A stretch of DNA of 64,000 nucleotides from Platycnemis pennipes (lineage: Eukaryota > Arthropoda > Insecta > Odonata > Platycnemididae). Below are positions 56,529 through 64,000 of the stretch, piece after piece. The position numbers and the translations under genes were made by a program. The stretch's first letter is position 1; the number at the start of each line of letters is the position of its first letter. Location: positions 112,733,054-112,797,053 of the forward strand of contig OW121846.1 of assembly GCA_933228895.1 (NCBI GenBank), in the 5' to 3' direction. A model generated the notes under the pieces. It saw only the letters and a list, made by a program, of their open reading frames with translations. It made no database searches and was not told where the DNA came from.

Positions 56529-59000
56529 ATCATCTTCTGAGAGTGTGGATTTTAGCCTTATTTGAAGTGCTTTCATCATTTTTCCTTGACTTTGTTTATT
56601 CATGTTCCTTATCCTTTTATAAATACTAACGCAGGATCAAGTTCTCCCAAAATTTTAATAGCATGCGAATTGTTTTCTCTTATCATGTTTTCATGTATTA
56701 CTAATATAACAAATATATTATGCAAATCCGTGTGCTTCCCTTGTTTTTCATAGCAGTGTGATATTTTTAAAGCTGTTTGTTGACATTTGCTGTTCAATTT
56801 CACTCTGCATTTCTAAAATATGTAAACATTCTTTAGATAATCCGTGTTTGAAGAGTATATTGTATTTTTGACTTGGCTTATTTTGGGGGAATTTCATAGA
56901 ACGGCCTACACTGAAACCAATAGCCCAATGAAAGATTTTTGTCATACTTTGTTGGAACTATTCTTTTAAATTATGCCACAAATTTTCCACTTTTCATCCT
57001 ACATCTGTTGTGCATATTCAAACTCGGAGTTTCATGAGTTTAGACAAAGATGAATTTCATAATGGGCGTAAAATATAGACGAGCAAGCAAAAATCTAGAG
57101 ATATCTGGGTTTGATTCCCGATAAAGGCGAACGATATTTCCTCTGCGGCATCGTCGCGCTTCTACCTTGCCGTTGTCGCTTTACGGGTAATACCGCGGTT
57201 AGTTAGTGGCAATCTCAAATAAATTCAACCAGACGATAGGTACCTACAAGATTTTAGGTTATCTGCTAGAATGACAATGGCTGCATAAAATTCATAACGG
57301 CCACGCCTGCTGCTAAGGAAAGCGAATGTGTATTCTCCAAGGGGTTGAAAAAAAACTTGTCGATTCGGGAATATGCAGCCATAGATTTTTGTAACAATTT
57401 CTAAAATTTCTTTTCTAGACTGAAAATTTTAATTTAACAGCACTGTTCCCGGTCCGAAGAAGGGTAATACCCACAAGACTTCTTTAGGATGAGGATTTCC
57501 CTCACCATCATCCTTACCTCTCGCTTATCAGCTACGACTGCTAGATCAAAAGTATTAAATTTCGCTTTTTGCCTTTCCGCAGGCAAACCTTCCTCCCCCC
57601 CCCTTCTTCCTCTTTCCCCTCTCTTCTTCCGATTCCAAGCGTTCCGGCTTGTGCCCTGTGAGAACCGATAAATAGGGACTTTCACTTGCCAATTGGGGAG
57701 GGAGGGGGTCTAAACAAAACATCATTGCAAGTGCAAGTCGGGAGGAATAATTCTTCCATTATCAAAAGTGAAAACGATGCCCAGAAACTGTACTGGAAGA
57801 TTTGAGACCCCGTCATCAGGTCAGAAATAAGAAAATGTCGGGTTGAGACATCTGGGTTGACCGAGGGGGAGATAACAAACCACTTAGAGGGAGGCGAGCG
57901 ATGCTCGGCAAGCTATCATGTTACATCTAGAGGAGGGGGAGATGGGGGGGGAGAGGGCCTTCCCATTCCACTTTTTAATCCCGCCACCTATGCGGGGAAT
58001 CGTAGAACTACAATAGAAAAGCCGTTACATATGAGAGTGGCCTCAGCTAGGCAGCCCCCGCTCAGCTAGGCAGGCAATATCGCGCTGCCTGTTTTCACCG
58101 GCTTGGAACATGCTACCAGAATGAGTCCAGAGAAAATAGGTTTAATCTCAGAATCGGACAATCCACAGCGAAGCGCAGCTATTATTGTTGAAAGGAGCTA
58201 TTCTAAGTACCTACATGCAATATTGTCTCCTGATTGAGAAAAAAATACGTAGGTAAGGGGTTCAGGGGCTACAGTTCGGCGGCTTGAGTACAGGGATAAT
58301 CATCCTCAGAAACTTCGGATTGAGTATTTTCCAAACATATCCTCCTTTGTGACCCGGTGAGTTCAAAATTGTTAATGATGCAATGTTCTCACGAGCCTAA
58401 AGTGAAACACCTTTGATGGAAACTACTGCAGAGAAAAGTAATCAAGAGAGGTGATTTACATAAACTCCAGCTTCAATTGTTACTCTTATTAAGACGCAAG
58501 TGTATTAATTTTAAATATTAATAATTATGTCAACTAAATTGAAAGTGTCTCCAAGTAGAATTCAAGCATTGTCCTTTCTTCACATACGCATGCACAATTA
58601 TTATTCGAGTTCTATGTGCAGATGTTTGATTCCATCCTTCTGCACGTCGTTTTTTTTTCTTTTTGCATAAACAACATCTTTACTTACACCATTTCGCAAT
58701 TCAAGCCCATTTTTGCCTGACATCTTTTCTTCTTATGTCTTAAATTCTCTACTCACCTTCATCTGAGGAGCAGCTCAATTACTTGAACTATACCATATTA
58801 TAGTTGATGTGGGGTGTTCCTGCCTTACCACAGGCTATCGTATCTAGCAATAAAATAGTCAAGTATTGCAATATCTCTTCATTTCTCTCATAAATTACAA
58901 TTTAACTCAGGATGCCATTTACACCAATGGAATATTTACAAATGATATTCTCCAATCCAACGGAGTAACTAAGTAATTCTCAAGCTGTGAAAAACAAATA
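56529..59000. other. Intergenic sequence with purine/pyrimidine tracts
   Basis: No supported gene. Polypyrimidine run at 57588-57640 and poly-G-rich tract at 57930-57960. Open frames here are low complexity. Confidence 0.35.
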
Positions 59001-59004
59001 TTCC

Positions 59005-59163
59005 TTAAATGCTGCCTTCCTCAGCTTGGGGAGTACTATCCAATTCGCCGGCGGTCCTGTCCATGCAACGTGACACCACCTTAAGAAGCCCAAAGAGATC
59101 TTCCTTCCGCCTTATCTCGACTCTCTTCTCCCTCTTATACTTCCCAGTGAAGGCAGGGTCCAT
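59005..59163 (-). CDS. Small open frame, 52 aa, unrecognised
   Basis: ATG at 59163 to TAA at 59005. It encodes MDPAFTGKYKREKRVEIRRK, then a short hydrophobic heptad-like LFGLLKVV, a Cys-Met, and an acidic end AEEGSI. The composition is protein-like and the stretch is clearly GC-richer than its AT-rich surroundings, which is uncommon in this end of the window. No domain is recognised. It could be a terminal exon, a small protein or a repeat remnant. Confidence 0.25.
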   Translation of the reverse strand: MDPAFTGKYKREKRVEIRRKEDLFGLLKVVSRCMDRTAGELDSTPQAEEGSI

Positions 59164-62100
59164 TTTTGCACGTCTGCTGCCATTTTAAACGATGCCGGAA
59201 AATATTTCTTAAAGCTAACCTGCATGAATAATGTATCTGCTGCGAAAAAAAAACAAAATATTTACGCATAAGAGAAAAGGTTTTCCCACGGACCGATGAC
59301 CACATGAATAAGTACAGCCTAACAACTGGTATATGATATGAAATGAAGTTCGGTAGGGTTCAGTTTAAGCGATTTCGTCAGAGTGGAATTGATCAAGTGA
59401 AAGTCTTTCGCCAGGTGAAATTAAAAAAAAGCCTTGGATCACAAATCATCGAATTTTAAAAAAATCATAGTGAAAGATACATAATTATCCTACGGAATCA
59501 CAAAGTTTCATTCATTCATCAAAAACAGATCGAAGTGCCTACAGTTAAAGTTGCAAAGTTCACTAAGGAAGCCGTCTCTGCGCAGTGCAGCCTTCTTAGC
59601 TGACAGTTTGAGCTGTAGTCAAGAAATTTCGATGACAAAATAATAACAGACTTTTGCTATATGTGATAACTCCTTTCACCACACTCCTAGAGCAGGGCAT
59701 ATGAAGATAAATATATATATGAGAGTTTTATATGAGTTGCATAGCAACATTTTATTCGACGAAGGAAAATAATTTCCATTGATTACCTTCTCAAAGGAAA
59801 ATAAGTCAACCTCGAGTATTATGCAAACTTATTTCAGCGTTGGAGTAATGAACTCAAGAAAAAACGGCCGCAATTGGCGAAAAATAAAGTTGTTTCATCA
59901 AGATATTGAATTAATTCGCAAAACGTTATAGCGGTGGCCAAGATCAAATAAAGTTTAAATTGCTTCCTCAAGCAACTTATTTTTTTTTTTCGTTACATCA
60001 GGTACTTCTGGGACTACCCTCTTATCCAGAGCCTATTCGAAATTGATACAGGAAGGAACGGGTCATTAATGCGTTAGAATTATTATATTCACCAATAGTC
60101 ACTAATAAATTAGTCACCGAAAAGAGTACACATGCAATAAATAGAATCAATTCAAATTTAAATTCAGGTTCAAATATTTTAAACAATAGTTGTAACACGA
60201 GAAGAAAAGTGGCGAGTCAGCCAATATTGAATATAAATCAACAAACCAGGCATTAGATCAATCTTTTACGTGTTCGCTATCGATTTGAATTAGTCTAGTT
60301 CCACTTGATGTGCACATCTAACTGTTATTAACCAAATAACTTGCAGTGTCTGACTTGTGACTTCGACTATCACGCAACATTTGAAGGGATGCTGTTTTCA
60401 TCTATTCAGCGCATTTGAAATGCCAAAGTAACCTAGGCGCGCCTTGTCATGATACGTGATCAGATCTCAGGACTTAAAAACTTACACCAGTTAAATTCAA
60501 CTTCACCGAATAAGAGAAATTCAGTTCTGGTGTATTAGCCGTTCCGTACTCAAACTCTCTTGCATCAACTTGTGTTCAAAGTAAACTAACCAATCCAAAT
60601 AACACGACGAAGAATAGTTGAGCATAAATATGTAGCACAAATATAACATAATAAAAATACGGACACTTAAATTATTGCACGCTTCAGATACTATGGTGTG
60701 ATGGATCCTACACTGGAAATTTCTCAGTTGATAAACAAGATTTTATATCTTTTAGTCTTTTCAATATCCTGAAATGCCACATTATTAATAAATATTACCT
60801 ATTTTTGCATTACAAATTCGGAAAACTAAGGCTGCTAAATTAATAACCCAAGTGACAAAAACCTATTTGACGAGAATATATAAGGGATAGCTATTTCACG
60901 TATTTGAATGATTTGGAACGAAGCGGACGGCATGCTCTCGACATCTGAATTAATTTCTTAATCCATCAATTTCTTGCCTACCTTCCAGAGCTCTTCGTCC
61001 TTTAACTGTTAGGCTTAACTGCCTAGGTTTAACTAGGTTTAACTGCCAGTAAAAGATTTCATAGCATCCCAGAATCGTGTCTTATAATCGGCCAATATCC
61101 CCGAATTCGAAACTTGACGGTATAGGATTTGAGTCTTTTTTGAATTAAAGATGTGCAAAATAAATAGTTCGATTTTCTTTCAGCCATAGTCACTGTGAAT
61201 AGAACTCATATACTAGTAAATGAACACTAATATAACCCATCACAGAAGGATGAAAATTGACTCAAAAATAAAAATTATATCTCAACTAATTCAGGCAATG
61301 AAGTGCAATCGTTTGAAAATTGCATCGTGAGACGAAAACTGTCCACAAAAAATATTAATATCCATATCCAATTACGAAGAAACGCCACTTCTTTGATGAT
61401 AATTATCACTATCGATGATTTTTTACTAGTATCCCATATTCATTAATATTAAGAAAAACTAACTTCGACGTCTTAAATTCCGTAAGTTTTGATAAGAAGC
61501 CAGAATTTTTTAGAAGCTTTTGAGAGAATTCTGGAGACTACAAATAATCTAATGGCATTTCTAAAGGGAAAGCAGCATATACCGCGAACTACACACTAAT
61601 TCAATGACTTCACATAAAGATAATGACGCGTATATCACATTAAATATCTCAAATAGTGAAGTTGGTAGAAAAATAAATCACACAGAGTTATCAACTTTTC
61701 AATTCCAAATCGGCTTGACTAAGAAATTGCCCTGGATAAAATGCTGTCCTGGCCTATTTACGAATTTCCTATTCACCGTTAAGTACTATTTGTAGTCAAA
61801 ACTGAATTATAATTGTAAGAAATCTACAAAATTACAAATAATAGTATTTTCATCGTTCTGTGATAAGATCTACCACTGCGGGGTGAACACGTGTGTGTTT
61901 CTTTTGATATTTCCGATATTTTCGATACTCATAGACTGTACAAAAGGGTGCTCTCCTCACGGTAAGGAAGAGATTGGTTGCCAGATTTTTCAAAAATACT
62001 GGAGAAGCTTGCCAGTACCACGAAAGAGTGGGACACTTTCCTATAACAGTGACGAGACTTTAATGGGTCACACCCATGAAGGCCAATTAACATAAGGGTC

Positions 62101-64000
62101 TAAGAGCACGCAAGTTCTTATTTAACGGGGACCATCGCTCAGTCATTTTACGAGAAACACTTGTCTGAGAAGCTCAATTCTAGTCATTTCACTCCAGGTA
62201 TCCTCCTTTATGAGAACAAAAGCCAGGATCACGAATTTTTATAGGAGATGTAAATAAATATAATTGAAACCTATCGTCGAATCGCGAAAAAAAGGCATGT
62301 TTTTTGCCTTTTTCCAAATCTTTTAACCCAATACCACCTAAAGATTGAAGCTATAACTTGCCCCTCCCCAACCTTCCTTATAAAACCTCTTTAACAACCC
62401 CCTGGTTCATTCCATTTGACATGCAGTTAAGTTTTCCCTACCACAACTATCGCTTCCTCCCACCTTCCGCCAAAAACCGTCGGTATAACTCACTCCACCA
62501 GACTGATGTGTTTCACACAACCACCGGATGATATGCTCGCAGATAGGTAATCATCAGAGTCACTAATCGCTACAATAAAAATTCACTTAAATCGAGTGGA
62601 CTAAGTCGTATTCAATACAGAATTAAGGACTTCTCTGTAAATTTGTGGATTAAATCATGGAGCATCTCACCTCTTTAATACCTTTGCTGGATACCCTCAA
62701 TAGGTTGCACTCTTAAACTAAAAGTGTTACTTTGAATAACACTGTTAAGTGCCGAAGAGACTAATAGCCATTACATGCCTCAATTACGAACGCAAAGATA
62801 AATGATTAGCAAAAGAATCAATAAAAAATTAAATAATGAAGCACGTCTGAATGAACAGGAGATAAAATATATACATTGAGATTAGATGCACTAAAATTGA
62901 ACCTACCGTATTACACATGACTTGAAGTTTCCAAAAAAATGACATGTCAAGGCACAACCACAAATTTAAATCCTATGAACAAAATGGTATCTGCACTGCA
63001 CTACTTGCTCTCACCACGTGACATTTATTTTTAAATTGTAACTTAAAAACCTATGTGTACCGCAAAAACATCGTACACCTAACAAGATATCACATATTTA
63101 ATCAGATACACTCCGTAAATGAATGGTAAGGACAAAATCATATTACAATGCCAACCGTTATACCGTGTATGATCATAATATCGAGACTGAACATCATGTA
63201 AAATAATTATCAGACTGAAAACGCAATCAAATGACAAATATTTTCAATCGGTATTGTCATCACAACACATATTTATCATTAATGAGGAATATAGATAAAA
63301 TAAATACAATTATAGATTAAGGGTAATAAAATATTAAATTTGAATATTTTACAAAAACCGATGATTAAAAAGGAATTGAAAGATTCAGAGAAGAAACGCA
63401 GTAGGAATTGAAGTGAATTGTCCTTGTACTCAAGAAGCAAATTAAAACATGGTTATAGGTGCATTAGAATTACATAAATATGCGGGGTGTGAATACAGAA
63501 CAAATTAACGGAATGAATGACAGTGAAAAACTAATTTTTTAATACGATGCAGTTGAAATACGGGAAACTCGCTTCAAAAATCATGTCTGGTGAATAACGT
63601 ACTCCGTAATTACGAAGTAAAAGATCAGCATAAAAGTTTAATAAGAAGCATAAGTAAGTGCAAAAATGAAAGTGTGAATGCTTAACCATACCATGTTAAT
63701 TAATTATGGCTTGAGCTTAATCCTGAACTTAAATCTTGCAAATTGAACGCAAGATGAAAACTTTTATCCTATCTGAATCATATGGGTAGGACTGTGTCAG
63801 TTTATAACACCTCGTGAAACACTTTCCTAAAATACAAGAAATAAAAATACCTATGATATTCCGCCATAAATCACTAAAATTGAAGTTTGTTTTAAAAATA
63901 TTTAAATTAACTTTTATTCACATGATTAAGTCCTCGACGTGTCTCATTTTAGAACGCCGAAATAACTGCTTCGGATGGAACTGCATTACACAGAATAAGC
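59164..64000. other. AT-rich sequence without recognised features
   Basis: No exon, transposase or terminal repeat pair could be supported. A tandem TAACTGCC/TAGGTTTAACTGCC duplication at 61010-61050 is the only small repeat noted. Confidence 0.35.

Noticed and set aside
61883..62095. Secreted-peptide-like frame (hydrophobic start, cysteines)
   Set aside because: Begins with GTG rather than ATG and has no splice acceptor or homology I can see.

Overview
The window reads as arthropod (probably insect) nuclear DNA: AT-rich, one intron-split animal gene, very large introns, and many nested DNA transposons plus a Penelope-like element, a non-LTR retrotransposon and tRNA-derived SINEs. The species cannot be named from the sequence. 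There is no sign of bacterial gene organisation. Almost all long open frames are short, repeat-derived or chance.

The one host gene I can defend lies on the minus strand. It encodes a ZUP1/ZUFSP-type protein (zinc-finger, K63-ubiquitin-specific cysteine protease family). Four coding exons join in phase: 43353-42289 (start codon, acidic region, four zinc fingers), 29094-28971 (a fifth finger), 22241-22123 (coiled/MIU-like helix) and 19064-18896 (continuation of the helical ubiquitin-binding region). The catalytic C-terminal domain is not visible and presumably lies beyond the left edge of the window. A noncoding first exon near 44.6-44.9 kb is possible.

Intron 4 and the left part (1-18.9 kb) hold: a 314-bp piggyBac-type MITE with TTAA duplications (1334-1647); a rearranged hAT C-terminal domain in direct and inverted repeats (2.2-3.4 kb); a decayed Tigger/pogo transposon (3.6-6.65 kb) split by a 1.38-kb hAT-type element whose sister copy sits at 11.77-13.09 kb; a pogo-like MITE (7360-8564); a 1.04-kb hAT-type MITE (9664-10705); and a Penelope-like fragment with hammerhead-like motifs (17.3-18.4 kb).

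Intron 3 holds a 1.9-kb TA-flanked element (19811-21737). Intron 2 is a nest of piggyBac MITE, subterminal-repeat MITE, hAT and Tigger remnants and an internally deleted mariner (27427-28351). Intron 1 holds a 5.26-kb element with about 770-bp inverted termini and a decayed transposase-like gene (29956-35217, Sola-like), invaded by two tRNA-SINEs. It also holds a piggyBac with a nearly readable transposase (35481-38728), and beside it a 751-bp MITE with the same termini as the 5.26-kb element.

Upstream of the gene (45-64 kb) are an 80-bp tandem array, a hAT MITE (47468-47868) and a layered insertion stack at 51.7-56.5 kb. There a Mutator-like/YqaJ transposon gene is split by a LINE fragment, and the LINE is itself split by a 174-bp hammerhead-like insert with 13-bp duplications. 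A 1.72-kb element with about 635-bp inverted arms follows. The last 7.5 kb is largely featureless. The most unusual object is the 174-bp retrozyme-like insert at 53197-53370.
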